A stretch of DNA of 64,000 bases from Acridotheres tristis (taxonomy: Eukaryota > Chordata > Aves > Passeriformes > Sturnidae): assembly GCA_037013685.1 (NCBI GenBank), contig CM072889.1:6767976-6831975 (forward strand), written 5' to 3'. Shown here one piece after another: positions 14,097 through 27,744 of the stretch. The translations under genes were made by a program, and so were the position numbers. Numbering within the stretch: position 1 is the stretch's first letter; each line of letters opens with the position of its first letter. The notes under the pieces are model-generated. The model did not search any database, was not told the DNA's origin, and worked only from the letters and a program-made list of their open reading frames with translations.

Positions 14097-15050
14097 CCAG
14101 CAGAAGAGCCTCAAGACAATGGGCTGGGCAAGTCTACCAGTACACCTGGGTCACAGCACAGTTACTGCTCTGTGTCTCTGAGTGGGAACCTGGGGAGCAA
14201 TGAGATGAAGCTCAGGCAGTGCAGAGAGGGTAGGCACAAGGCTAGTACAGCTGCACACAAAATTAGTCTTTTCCAGCATTGCCATGGTCCTGCTGTGCAT
14301 GCAGCCATGACAGACATTTTATCCCAGAGATGAGACTTAATAACCTGGGTGTGTTTTCAGAGCTTTAATAAAGAGTGGATTTTTTAAAAGATGTGTGTTT
14401 ATGTATTGGCTTTCAATCTATAATAATAAATGCTCCACGCACACTGGGGATCCTTCCAGCTATTTAAACATTCCCAAATGAAACACACAGTTCAGTCTCA
14501 TTCCTGTGCTCTGTCATCAGGAGAAAATGATCAGCTCCAGGAGCAAAGCCAAGTTTACAGCCAGACTCATGAGGCTGATCCCAGTAGACCTTGCTCAGTA
14601 GACCTTCCTAGAAGGCAGCAGCTGAGGAGAACATAGTGTGTGGACAGATTGGCTGAGGATCACTGGCGAGGAAGGGAGGGACCAGGTATCTCTGCTTCAT
14701 ATACTCCTGCCTGAAATCTGGAGGTCCTGATAACCCCCAGTTATTCAAAAAACATTCAAGAAACATTACCAGGACATTAGATCTAAATTAACAGTTTAAT
14801 AACACATTGTGGGTTAATTCTGAAGCTTCATGTCAATGTAAAGGAAATTAGTCTCCCTATGTCCTCTCCCTCTGCCCTGCTGTGAGTGTGGTGACCAGGC
14901 TGGTCACTCTGGGCCTTGTCCTTTGTGTCCAAAGCGTACAGAGAAGTGATGCCAGCCCTGCCCATTGCCCTGACAAGAGCTGAGAATGCTGGAGCTGGTG
15001 CCAGGGCAGTGCTTGCCAGCCCTTAACTGCATGAATGGAGACACTGTGAG

Positions 15051-15090
15051 GTGTGCTGGGTTGTGCTGGGTTGTGCAGGGTTGTGCTGGG
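15051..15090 (+). repeat. 10-bp tandem repeat, four copies
   Basis: Four head-to-tail copies of a TTGTGCTGGG unit are present. The first begins with G instead of T, and the third has A in place of the second T of GTGCTG. It is a minisatellite-like local expansion. Confidence 0.9.
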
Positions 15091-17226
15091 ACCCTTCTGC
15101 TACAGCCATCTAGGCCACCATGAGTGTCCTCAATCTCATATTAGATTTACAGCTTTTGGGTTCTTGCTGTAAAGTCAAAGCATTTACAAAGAAACGCTAC
15201 ATGGCTGGCTACGTGCCTGCAACCAAGGTGCTGGTATAGGGAATCCTGAAATGACTTCCCCGGTCAGATGTGATGTGGTGTTCCCAGAGGCCCTGTGCCA
15301 TTGTTCTGGCCTTTGGGGAGAGTTGAGGGTCAGACAGGGAGTGCAGTTTCCTGGACTGCAGCGGAAGCATCTGGTAGAGCAGCAAGCTGGGGTCTCCTGA
15401 GAAGCCTGTTACACACAGTACAGCCGTTTAGGCATTGGGCAGTCCTTGGGGAAAGCTGCAGATTGCCCATAGGAATTAGTTCCTATTGCCTGCAAGTAGC
15501 AGGCTCCACCTTCTGGCACTTGCTCATTGTTTTGAGTGCTGTTAGGTGGGACACTGTGAGGGGAATGCAAGCCAATACTTTGTATGAAAATATTTAGAAA
15601 GAGATACAAAGAACCTGCTTTTCATCTACTCTCATTCTTCCCTGCCAAGCTGCGCTTTCTTTCAGCTCAGGAGACTAAAATCTTCTGTTCTCTCATAAAA
15701 AGAAGTCACTCTGTGAGCAGAGGAGCTAATGAAGCCTGGCTTGTAATGTCTCTCTCTCTTATGTGGATCCTCTGATATCTTACAAAGGGTGTGTTTTATT
15801 AGCTTTTTCTGAAATGGGACAGCAGTAGGGTCCTCCTCCTCTCCCCCACTGCCTTCTTTTCACTCCGAAGAGTTTCCATATCTTTTGACCTTGAGGCTGG
15901 TCAGCAGGGGTGAGTTGAACACCCTTTTTGTAGGAGAGCACAAACACATGCATTATTTCAGACTCCCATGACTACAATCCGTGGGTGTCTCTTCTGTCAG
16001 GAATCAGGCTAAAAATAAAACAAACAAATCCCCTGAAATTATAAAGAAGCATCAGTGTTCAGATGACTTCATGGTATAAACTAGGGAATTGCCTAAAAAG
16101 GTGGAAAATGAGGCCTACACATGGCTAAGCTGAAATCTGCTCACTTATAGCAAAATGAGTCAATACTTATTAGAAGAGTGGGATGTTGCTCCTGAAACTT
16201 ATATATCTGTTAACACATACACAAGACAACCTTCTCTATTTAGTCCACATGTCAGCTTTCCCCTTTTTTGTGGTTAGAATTAGTGAGGCAGTAAAAGAAT
16301 GGTTCATCCCTGCCACTATCAGGTGGAGGAAGTCAAGGGAGGCTGAATGGGTTAAAATCAGTGCTGGCTTCAAACATCAGATTTTCCATGTCAGTTTGTC
16401 ACAAATACAACTGTATTTAAATTCAGCTGCTTGGGTAACACCCAAAAGCTATCACTAATGAAATTTTGATCATGCATCAATTGCTGTAAATTTCAAAGCT
16501 ATAGATAGGGTGTAGTTGTCATGTTCTTTGTGATTAAAAGATGTAGCATCTCTAATCACTGCAGCAAGAGAGTCTGTCATCGATAACGGGAATTTGGAGC
16601 TGGAGAGCAGTACTGATCGTACCAAGGACTTTGCAAGCTCTATTTCTCAGTTTTTGCACACTTTGAACAGCCTTTCAGAATGCACCATTAGCTTCATACA
16701 CACCCCCACCACACCCACGCCCCCTGGGCTGGGGTACTAAATGAGCAGGTTAGCTTCTGCCTTGCTCTGGCTCTCTAGCAAAAGGACATTCTGGAGATAC
16801 ACATTTTTTTAGCAATTTCCCGTTCAAAGGGGCATGCTTTTTTACGTCACAATCAGAACTGGTGGCCTTTATTTTTCCACTTGGAGAGAGTAATGACCAT
16901 TCTCCAGAACAGCCTCACATACATACTGGTATTGGGGGTCTCAGTCTCCCCAGCTGTGCTGGTATCAGACCCGTGTGCTCTGTGTGGCTGGCAGAGCTGA
17001 CCTGCAGAGCAGTGTGGCCCCTGTGCTGCACCCAGTGGCAGCACAAGCCAGCTTCTTCTCTGTTGTGGCTTGAAATACCCCCTTGAACTTTTGTGCAAAT
17101 GACACGACTCCTCCACCTGTAACTGAGAATCAAGGCTTTACCTTGTGCCAAGATGTCAGTTCTTACCATCCATGTTCCCATTCTTTAAGAAAACAAAACC
17201 AAAAACACATACACAATAACCCCCCA

Positions 17227-17259
17227 AAATAATTTATGGCCAATATTCATAAATTATTT
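17227..17259. repeat. Perfect 12-bp stem hairpin
   Basis: The arms at 17227-17238 (AAATAATTTATG minus its first base extension, i.e. positions 227-238) and 17248-17259 are exact reverse complements, around a 9-nt loop GCCAATATT. The pairing is read directly. It may be a MITE remnant or a chance AT-rich hairpin. Confidence 0.75.
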
Positions 17260-20200
17260 ACATTCACACTGTAGAATTGTAGGAAAAAATTAATATTAAA
17301 TGATCAAGTATAATGAAAATGGAAGGATAGTGCTGGATTGTCAGGCTACTTGGTTATTTTTCATGCATTTGGCTGTTTGTTTGCTTTTCTGTCAAGAATC
17401 TCCATGGATCAACATATGAAGAATTTATGTGATTTTTTTGATTAATATGTAGCATGTAGTTAGAAAGCTTTTGTATTCTTACAACTTTCACCCACAATTG
17501 CACAGTTACTTGTATTGGCCTCTGTACATATGGCTGTATGTATATGCACAATATCTGTATGTAAATGCTTTTAAGCTAATATTCTTTGTATAGAAATACT
17601 GTACCCTTATGTTGCATTTTTTCTGGTTTTCACCACTCTCTTCTTTATGCTTGGGTGGTCATATTTTGAAATTTCCCCAGGACCAGTTTTTCATGCAGTC
17701 ACGTTTCTCATCACATCTGAAGGATGTTGTGCTTCGCATGGTAATTAGGTCCTCTTTGTTTCATCTGCTGAACCGCTCTCTGTTACAGCCTGCAGCACGC
17801 TCACGACTGGAGGCTATTGCTGAAATGTCAGAGCAGTGGAGATTCTCTAGGAGTAAACAGCTTCATGTTAACTTGGGTTTTTTTGGGATGTTGATTTACA
17901 TTCTGTTTAAACCTTGTGCAATTATATTTATCCTTCATGCTTTCTTAGAGTAATGCCATTTATTAAAATAATTTATTATTGCATTGTGTGGCTAGTGGGC
18001 ATATATGGAAATCATCTGAGTATTTACACAAACGTATGACTATATAAAATCCCACAAGTATCTCTGTCCCTCCCTAAGGCTTGGAAAGTCTGATGGCTTA
18101 GCTGGGAGTGCAAGCTGCTGTCAGGCATTGCAGAGTTTATGCTTTCATGGCTGAAAAGAAAGCTCTGATTGTTAACTTTCCTGACCCTGGTGAGGGCAGA
18201 CTGAGGGTGACATTGTGCTGTGTTTGGGGGCCTGAGCAGGCTCTGGGCAGGGGTGGCAGTTTGCAGGGGAGCCGCATGTGGCTCAGCAGGGGACTGGCAG
18301 CCCCTGCTCCTGTGAGCTTGGCCAGGCCATCTCTGAGAACGAACTTCTGCCAGTGCAGTTTTATTACCTCCCTTCTAGCTGTCAAATTACAACAGAGAAT
18401 CAACTCCTAAGTTTTTGACCTTTGTTACTCAAAAGAAAACTTTCCAAACCTGCATGACCTCTTTTGCTGGTTTGGCCAGCTCCTGCATTTTAGGGCTGGC
18501 AGGATGCTCCAGTGGGAGCCAAAGGGCAACTCGTGTGAGGCAGCTCAGGTTGTGCTGCTGCACCAGTGAACCCTGATGGAGCTGGGCAAGGCAACAGAAG
18601 CCAGGTCAAGTTTGCCCGGAGATTGCTGGGGTCCCTGCAGAGAGACATTCAGGACAGGAGCACTGGAAATGTCTACAGTGTCTCAAGAAATGTAAGTGAT
18701 TTAGTAACTGACCCTGAATTCCTTTTGAGTCAGTACAATGCTCTGGGAAGCCTTTTTGCAAAACATACCCCAGTGCTATACCAGGAACCATCAAATGGCC
18801 TGAACTGCCTGGCTGCTGGAGGCCAGCTGGACGCTGGATGGGCACAAGCCCTCTAAACAGCTCACAGTGGCAGGGCAGAGGAATGTTTTTCACTCTGTTT
18901 TGTTGAATAACACACAGAAATGGTACATGTTGGTACTCTACTGGCCCTAGTGGAGCACATGTATAAACATGGGGGTTGTCTTGGGAGAGATATGAACAAC
19001 AATGATAGACAGCAAGTGCTTCTGCCTACACATGGAATTCCTGCTGGTTGATTGTCCTTTCCTTGTTATTCCGCTCATAGCTAATAATGCTGCAGTTACT
19101 CTGATTATAGTGATTACAGATCCCTTTAAGTGGTATCTAGACTGAGGTTTACATGGCATTTTTTCCTTGTTTGTGTGTTCTGCAAGCACATTAAGAAAGT
19201 CTCTAAAATAGTATTACCAAATATCAAGTAAAATCCTCTCTCCTGAAGGGCTGGTGAGATCATGTGCATATGACTATGTGTTATCTTGAGCTGACACATG
19301 GAATTAAGTCTTGGACTATCCTCACCTAGGAAGACATAACTCTGCCAGCTTTTTCTCTCTTCTGGCCATTTCAGATACAACAGGTTTTTTTCTTCAGATA
19401 GTTAAAGCAAGGCTGTTTTCTGGAAAAGCCAAAGAGAAAAATCTGGCAATTTGATAATATCTGAGAGTTTCTTCCATTTCATTTTGTTGAGCTTACTGGT
19501 TGCACACAAACAGAAGCATTTGTGACAAAACACCACCCACACATTTAGCCCTGCAACAATGTTGTGATTTTAATAAACTGAGTTGTATGTGGAAGGGAAA
19601 CTGGATTTTCTCTTATCCCACTGGCAAAATTGTTGGTGAGGAAAGCCTGAAATTGAGCCTTGTAGCTCTGCAACTTGTGCGACACAGTTTCTACATTGAA
19701 AGATCAAATTTAGAAGTGCTGCCACTTCTTTTAATATTGTTTTATTTTATTGAGTTTTAAAAATTCTAGGAAATTGTGACAATCAGGAGCAGACATTTAG
19801 GCATTTTCCTAATTAGCTTTATTATTTACTAAAACAAATTCTGTATTGTTTCTTTACGGAGCTCCTGCCATTATTTTGTTTTGTTTCTGTTTCCTTCATG
19901 AAAGTGGTTTAACAGGTTGAAATCGGTAGGAAACCCCTCCATTTTTTTTAATCATCAAATAATTTCAAAATGTCATATATCTGTAAAGTTTTTAAAATAT
20001 TATTTTAAGTCCAAATCAAAGAAATTTCCCTTCCTTCCTCCAGTTCAAAATTGTCATTAAGCAACAAATTGCTCTTTGTCTGGCTTAACACGAGCGATTG
20101 GCTCTCAATCTTGCATTCAGATCTCCAAGTCTGATGGAGAATTTATTCATTTCTACAATGTGAGTCCAGCCTGGTACATGAGCCTACTGCACAGTTGTGG

Positions 20201-23200
20201 GGTTTGTGATCCATATTTAATTTACCTAACTTTCAGTCTTTAGCTGAGGCTCCCCAGTTAAGCAGAGTGGTGACCCTGGCCTCTCTCTGTAGTTAGTGCA
20301 GAAGTGGGTTCATGCAGAAGGTGACTCTGCCCATGGAATATCTCAACTAAATGCTTAAAGAATAACTTCTCTAGGATCAAGGTGCTATGTGCTTTAAGCA
20401 GTTTCACTAAAAGAAACCTCGTTGGCTTACAGAGACATGCTGATAATGGGCTCATTGGCTTGTTAGGTCAGCTAGCAAACAGATGCTGAAGGTCCTGGGG
20501 GCTTAAATACCAAGACAGCATTGTGCTTCTGTGGAGATTATGTATTTCAGGGGTGTGATGTGAGACATGAGACTGCAAAGTCATCCCCAAACTGCGTTTA
20601 TTCCCCCGAAGTGCTCAGTGTGTCAGACCTGATTTCAGTTATGAAATGGAAATAATAGATAAAAAAGGTCAAACCATTTATTGAGGATTGACATTTACAG
20701 CAGTCAGGAATCTCCAGTTGTATACAGCTTTGCGTATATATGTCACTCTTATATGATACCATCCTGCTGAGGAGCTCCAAGCCACTGTTTCCTGCTTTAC
20801 CTGGGTGATGGCAAGTTATCTGTTGCTTCTTCTGTTTCTACAGATGCCTAAACATAGAAATGCAGCGTTAATTAACTTGCCCATAGCTGCAGTACACATC
20901 TAGCAAAATGAAAATTCCCAAATTCTTTCTGTGGCTTCAAAATTATTTTATCTTTTACTGTATTAATTCTGTCAGAATATTTTTGTGAAGTAAAACTGTT
21001 TGAAATTAACTGTTTTCTTTGAAAGTTCAGTATTAAAGCACTTGTATCCTGATCCTGTTGCAGGCATGGGAGTTGTGCATTGGGTCATTGACAGAGTTTG
21101 TGGATTGAGTGCAGTGCCGAAACCGGTTAAGAGCCCAGACGGAGATCCAGAGAGCAATTGTTACATGTATTGCGTTCAGGACCTGGACACAAAGTGCTGC
21201 AGGAGCATCACACTGTGTGTGAAAGAACCCTAGCAGCTGTCCAGAGATCCGTAGGTGATCTTTGCCGCTGGCATCTAAGGAGGAGGAAAGGAAAGGAGAA
21301 ATACACACTCAGTTATATGCACAAATACCCACTGGCATGTGCAGAGTAGGAGACACCTAGATAGGCTGGCAGCAGCGAAATAATTAAAGGTGCTGAAGCA
21401 GGAAGTGCCAAGTCACACTTTACAAGGGTACAGAAGATTTGCTAATGTCATTGCTAATGTCCCAAAGGTATCATGCAATTCTGGTATTTGTCTCTGATGC
21501 CCTCTGTGAGATTTGCATTGCCATGATTATCTCATTGCCTTAATGGTGTGATTTTGAGAGCTGAGCCTTGAGATCGCTGTGCCTCAAGGAGACCCAGCAC
21601 AACCACAACCCCAGTAAATGTGGTCCACAGGGCTGCTTTCTTCCTACTGCTTATGCATTGCTGCAGAATGATTTCTCAGTGCTTTGAATTAAGGGGTTCA
21701 TATCCTGGCACTAAGGATTTAAGGGACCTTATACAGACAAAGACAGTAGAATTTATAGAGTAAATACAACAATAGTCTAGAAAGCATTGATAAACTGACC
21801 TATCATTGCATAATAGGTATTAGAACTCATGCTCTGTTCCCTTTTCCCCCTTCCTCCTCCCAAATAGGAAGCTTTTTAGCCTCTGGATAAGATGCTAGAG
21901 TTAGAATAAAAAATTACTAGTCAATCCCAATTTGAAATATTAAAAAAAGATGTTTAAGCTTAATGAAACATGTCTGTTAAGTTAACTTAAATGCTTGTTT
22001 AGATAGCTTTTGAGATTAGTCTAAGAATAAGAACTGGTCTTTATATGGAACTTCCTGGACAAAGACCTCTGGGCAGCTCCAGAATACCAGAACAAAGGAT
22101 TTACAGCCCAGTGACTACTTAAAAAGGTGATGTTATTTTCAGATTCAAGATTTTAGATTCCTTTTGCCTTTATTGCAACTTTTGGTGAAGAGGAAAAGCT
22201 GTCTACTGATCCTTCAGGTTCTGAAGTTACTCTTGATAGTGTGGTGCATGTAGGTCAGGTTGTTTAGCTTGAATTTGGACCTCTCGCAGATCTACATCCT
22301 GTCTTTTGTGCAGTTTTGTTTTTCTGCTTATTTATTCTGCCATTGGTCAGAATAAATGGAGGGATAGGATCTGCCCTGGCTGCTGTAGGGGCTTTTCTTG
22401 GAGTGTCCCCAGTCTCCTAACAAATCAGTGTCTTTCCTAGTCCATTTCTGATGGTATTTGGCAGCAGGTCAGCATCCTTAGGTAAAGAAAGGCTTCCTGA
22501 AGTGAGCAGCAGTCACAGAAAGTAAATTAATGGAAGCCGGCATCTGCTGATCTCTTTGACAATAAGGAATTTCACTGCCAGCATTTAAAAACCATTGGAA
22601 ATGGTCTCCCTTGGAAACCAGATTTCGACTTTCTGCCCTGGGCTGCCAGAAGTATTTCACTATAAAATGCTAAAGTAAGTTGAACTTTCAATTATAATTT
22701 CAATGACTGTCTAGTGAAATGGATTAATGTTCTGGCACTGCACCTTTGAGGCTTTGGCTCGATTCTTGTAGGATAAAAATCTGTCTGCTTTGACAGTTGA
22801 AAAGGTCAGAAGTGAAATAATGTCAGGTGATCTTAGCCCAATTCAATGTCTTGATTAAGAAGTAGATGTAAAAGTCGTTGATCTGGGATATCATATCAGA
22901 TTTTTTCTAAAATATAAATATTTTTATTTACATTTTGTAATAGAAATTGGAGGGAGACAGGTGCATTTGGGAGAGCTGGAGCTTAGTTCAACCTTCAGGA
23001 ACACTGGGTTGCAAAGTGAGCAAAATGCAGGTTACAATACGTGGTACTTTAAGCACAAAAGCTTGATTTCAATCAACCTGAAATTGATTTCCTGATATTT
23101 GACTGTGTCAAGGATAGTTCATTTAAATATTTTTAAAGTTTAATTTGGGAAATTTTATTAGCTGAGAGTTTATGGAAAGACCATGTCTTTCTCCCTGTTG

Positions 23201-24379
23201 AGGGAGGGCAAGAGGTCTCTTCAATTTACTTTTTGAAGCTGCTGCAATTCAATTCCTAAGCTTGTTAAATAAGATTGTGGTTAAGGAGCAAAATACAGAT
23301 ATTTGCAGAATGCATTTTTCACTTATTTGAATACATACTTACATAATTTTGTATGATTCTAATGTATAAATATAAATTGCTTCTCCAGACATCCCTGTGG
23401 AAAGGGTCACTATGCAAAAATTTGTAGCAATAGTAACAAGAATTTCTGTTGGGAAAAAGGAACAAATGTGGGCTTGGGGCTGTGTGTCTCAGTTATGGGG
23501 ACAGTGGCTAGCAGAGCTCCAGAGCACCTTTGCTGCTTTGATCCATTCCAGCCCCACTTCTCCCAGCCCTCCTCACGTCAGGCAGCCTTGGCTCTGCTCC
23601 ACAAGTGAAGTCGCAGATTTGCTTTGCTTTTTTCAATAACAAACACGCATACAGGACAGTGCAAATTGAAAATCAGCCATCATGGCACGCTACATAAATT
23701 ACCCGGTTCTGCTTAGTAATCCATTACAAACGATTAAATAAATGAGTGGTTGTGTCCTGTTCAGCACTGGTAGATGTTTGTTTTATTTAATTCTTGCTCC
23801 GTGTGTATGTGGGGTATAATAGGATTTTTTTCAGTCGGGTTTCCATCTTAAGGCAAAGAAACCACAGTCTCCATGTGATCATGATGCAGTGCAGGAGATG
23901 ATGAGACTGTCCATATGTTATAAAGATTAATTGGCATTCAGTTAGAACCCATAAAGCAGGACATTAGCCTCTGCTTTGCCTTCACTTCATGTAGTGGGCA
24001 CAGACAAAAGTCTATTTCTGACATGTAACATGTACTTTTTAGCAGGCTGATCCTCTCAGTTGCAAAACCTTAGAAGAGTTTCAGAGATTCAGATACTTAA
24101 TGTGGGGCAATTGTAACATGGTCTTACTTTGCTGAGATCTGCTAAGTGGGGCCCAGGAATTACCACAAACCACAGAATTATATTTTATCTGTTCTATAGA
24201 TTTTTCTGACCAAAAAAAATGTAATACATCCCCATCTTCACCCTTCCAAGACATTTGGTTTAATTGTAGTGTGGACTCAGAGGTCTGTTGATATTGCTGG
24301 TGGTGGGTGCCCGGGGGTGGCAGAGGCCAGGTGGCCCCACTGCAAACCATTATTTATAGAGGAACAAAAGTGGTGATTT

Positions 24380-25470
24380 TGCAACTATCACGGCTCAAAT
24401 ATGGGGCCATTTCGCTGGTAATAAAACTATTACTCTGTAACTGTTTACTTATCAGGAGACCATTATGTGATTGATGACCTGAAAATGGAGGTTATCTTTC
24501 AATTCATTTGAAATGCAAACTGACTAGAAAATCTATAGTTATTGCATCGTATTTTTAAGCAAAATCAGGCACCTACATTGACTTCCTATTTACATTTCTT
24601 TGAGAAGAAAAATCACATAAAAGCTATCAAGAAACACATTTCACAGCAGGCGAATTAATTGGTTTTACTGTATTTGAATGGAGGATTTATCAAATAAAAC
24701 ATGCCATGACAGTTAATAGTGTCATTTAGAGGCAAAAAATTATTGGCTTATTTGTTATTGGATAAAAGGAAGGCAAACACTTTGTATTAGGAAGTTTTAA
24801 TGTGCTTAAAATCCTCATTAGGGATTTATGGACATTCTTGCTTAGCATAGCGCCTCATTAATTTGAGGCTAAACAGTTACTTCTGTGTTTCAATTGCAAT
24901 TTTTTTTCCCCTTTTCTTTAATTAGATCTTGCATTAGAGTTTGGTCTCTACACCACTGGAGATGTAGAATTAATTAATGTGATTTATAAATCGAATGGAA
25001 GTGAGTTATTCTTAGATATCTTTTCATTTTAGTGAGCAGTTTAACTGCACACGGCATAAGTGCGCACAGATCTAAGAGATTTGGGGCGCTCAGGAAAAGT
25101 ATGCAATTTCTGCATTGAATACATTTAGCAGTGTCCCTTGGCATTAATAGATCAAAGCATTTTAATTAGAAATGTAACTAAAAGAGAGGCCATAAAGATC
25201 CCATTCAAAATCAGATTTTCCTTGTTCTAAGTTCTGTACTGTCCAAAAAGTGTTATTTAACTCCCCTTTTGTGGATAACCATGACATTCAGTGGCAGTTG
25301 GGATAATTGCGTGTCTTACTATTTAATGAGCATAAGATCTGGCTCTTAATGTAGTCTGAGTTTGGATGCAATCACAATAAAAACAAATTCAATAATTGTA
25401 CTACTTTGTGTTAATAAAAGCAAAATAGCTTTTATTTCCTATAAGAATTTAATTTATTTGATTGAAGTTT
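24380..25470. other. CNE-like block around the candidate exon
   Basis: This is about 1.1 kb of complex AT-rich sequence with many homeodomain-type cores (gaattaattgg, cctcattaattt, gaattaattaatg, ttaattag), few runs and no transposon traces. It includes an inverted repeat, GCCTCA at 24852-24857 with TGAGGC at 24864-24869, around TTAATT. It encloses the candidate exon at 24926-25000. A regulatory role is inference only. Confidence 0.25.
24926..25000 (+). other. Candidate cryptic or poison exon in the upstream AFF2 intron
   Basis: This 75-nt segment is flanked by unusually good splice signals. The acceptor has an almost pure pyrimidine tract (24901-24919) ending attAG at 24925, with a possible branch site ctaaac near 24869-24874. 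The donor is A|GTGAGT at 25001. Read in phase 0, the phase needed to join the 33174 exon, it is ATC TTG CAT TAG, so inclusion would add a stop after three codons. One other phase is open across all 75 nt (LALEFGLYTTGDVELINVIY...), but that phase cannot be spliced to the known AFF2 exons. It could be a regulated poison exon, an exon of an unrelated transcript, or a non-functional decoy. The splice motifs are seen directly; use is inference. Confidence 0.3.
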
Positions 25471-26381
25471 GTGTTAAAAATGTATCTATGTAGACTAACT
25501 ATGCTAACAGGTTGGTATTTAAACCTTATGATATTTCAAGATATTTTTAAAAACCAGAAGTGAAACAGGTAACCAACACAATCACCTACTGTATCCTTGC
25601 AACTGCAGAAGGAGTACTGTCAGATGTAAACACATATTTAAGAAGGTTCCTCTTTAAAACCTCCAAAGAAATGTTGTTATCTGAATTCACAGGGTCAAAT
25701 AATGCTTCAGGTTACACTGATGCAACCTCACTGGCATCGAGGAAGTTTTAGACCCATCACCAAGGCCACAGTCTGACCTGGTGACTTTGATACTATTTTA
25801 GCAGGAATTTACACAACTCCTGCCTGATGCTGCTCTTGTCCTGGCACATACTGGGAACAGACACCACATTCCACTAATGTGAAAGATTTAAAGAACATCC
25901 AATTCTAATTTATATTAAATTTAGACAGCTGTGTCTGTACAGTAAAGGGAATTTGCATGATATCCAAGAGGTTCTGCTAAAGGAGTTACACTGGGAATAA
26001 ATATGGTGTCTGATTTGCATCCCCCTAACTAAGAGCAAATGGATTTCTAAGCAAAGCTCCTTTCCTGCCTTTTATACTGCTTCATTGTCTTAGGAGAAGT
26101 TAAATTTCATTCACACTGGCAAAAGGAAGACAAGAAACAGACACTGGATCATTGTTTCTGCCATACCACATATCTCACCCCAGCAGAGGGTTGCACAGTC
26201 TGTTAGTCAGGCTTTGATGTTTCAAGTGGACAAGTGCATAGTGGCATTTTAGGTCAAGGTGCCTTTTATCATCACTTTAGTGGAAATATATAAGGTAACG
26301 ATTTCCAGAATAAGGTGAAAATGCCAAGGCACATAAGCAAATGTTTGTATTTTATGTAAGTAAATACGCACGTGAAGTTAT

Positions 26382-26423
26382 AAGAGAAGGAGGAACAGAA
26401 AGAGAGGAAGGAAGAAAAAGAAA
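26382..26423 (+). repeat. 42-nt polypurine tract
   Basis: The + strand is all A and G except for one C at 26396. Such tracts can form triplex (H-DNA), but here there is no mirror symmetry obvious to the eye. Confidence 0.8.
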
Positions 26424-27744
26424 TTCAGCATTCCAAATTTCCTTTGCCTTTGTCAGTGTTAAATGGTTGTAACAGCCTTTATGCAAAACAGTCATAAATT
26501 AGGTACTGCAAAAGCCACTTTTGTTGGGGCCTGGCTTAATACTTATCAGATATTCTGGTATTATCATTATGATGAGTTTCTAAAATACTAAATTCAGAAT
26601 ATTCCGTAAGTAAAACGTGCTGCCTTACCTACATTAAGAAACTCCCAGGAGACCTTGAAGAGAGAGATCATTTTATCAGTCTTCTCTCTAATAGAGTTTA
26701 GCAATTTACTGCATGAAAACAATGGTGAACCATTGAGTTTAAATTGAACATCAGCATATTGTGCTTTCATGGAGACTGTTTCATGCTGATCAACACTGAA
26801 ATGGTGTTGTTAAAAGAAAACACCAAAGAAATGAAAAACGGAAAAAATGAACTAAATTTAACACATACTGAGAAGAAGAAAAAAGTGCAATTGTCACATC
26901 CAGGTCAGTCTGGTTTAAAAGTTGCTGTAGCAGAACTAAATGCCAATGAAAAAACATTGTCCTTGTAGTTGGGCTTGCTCAGACAGGTAAAAAAGGTCGT
27001 TGTAAGCTGCGTTTTTTGTAGGGAGATGAAACTGAATCCCTTTCAGTGTGGGGGGTTAGTCACCCCTCCTCGTGTGATTGCACAGGTTTGTCTGGCTCTT
27101 GGTGACTGAAGAGGAGAATCTGAGTCACTGGCTTTTGTATGAAACTAAAGATACCCATTGTGGGCAGCTTTGGCTTCTGAACTAGAGACCTTTTGGGAAG
27201 GTCACTAAAATCAGTGTGAGTCTGATTCAGTCATGTGTTGGACCACACTAGTAAGTTGTTTTTCCTAGCTAAGGTGCTTTACTTGAGGAAAAAGGCAAGA
27301 ACTTCTCTAACCACCTCTGGAAAAGCAGTTCTGACTGCAGGCCAGGCTGCCTTAGCTTAACCAATGAATTAACTTGTTCCTGAAAACTCTTTCGTGTTTT
27401 CCTGTTCTCCAGTAAATGTGTATTTTACACAGCTTCTGCAGTATTTGTATTAAAGGAGAACAGAGGAGCAGCTTTCTGTATTTTGTTTTAGGCAATAGTT
27501 TTTCTTTCTCTCCTAATTTTTACTATATGAGAAAATATATTTCCACAGAGATTTTAATAAGCCCCAGGAGACATTTCTGGGGTTAAAATAATGGGTAAAG
27601 TAGTCTTCTCAGGGTATTTTGGTTCCAGGATGGTGGAGGCACTAAAACACTGGATATGCATTATTTAGGACCCACAAATGGCTCCCTTGAAAATGAATAA
27701 GCCTGTGAAAAACACATGTAGGTACTTGAATACCAAGGGAGCAA

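Noticed and set aside
16690..16732. C-rich segment that could form a quadruplex on the minus strand.
   Set aside because: Only three adequate runs of G on that strand, so it falls short of the four-run rule.
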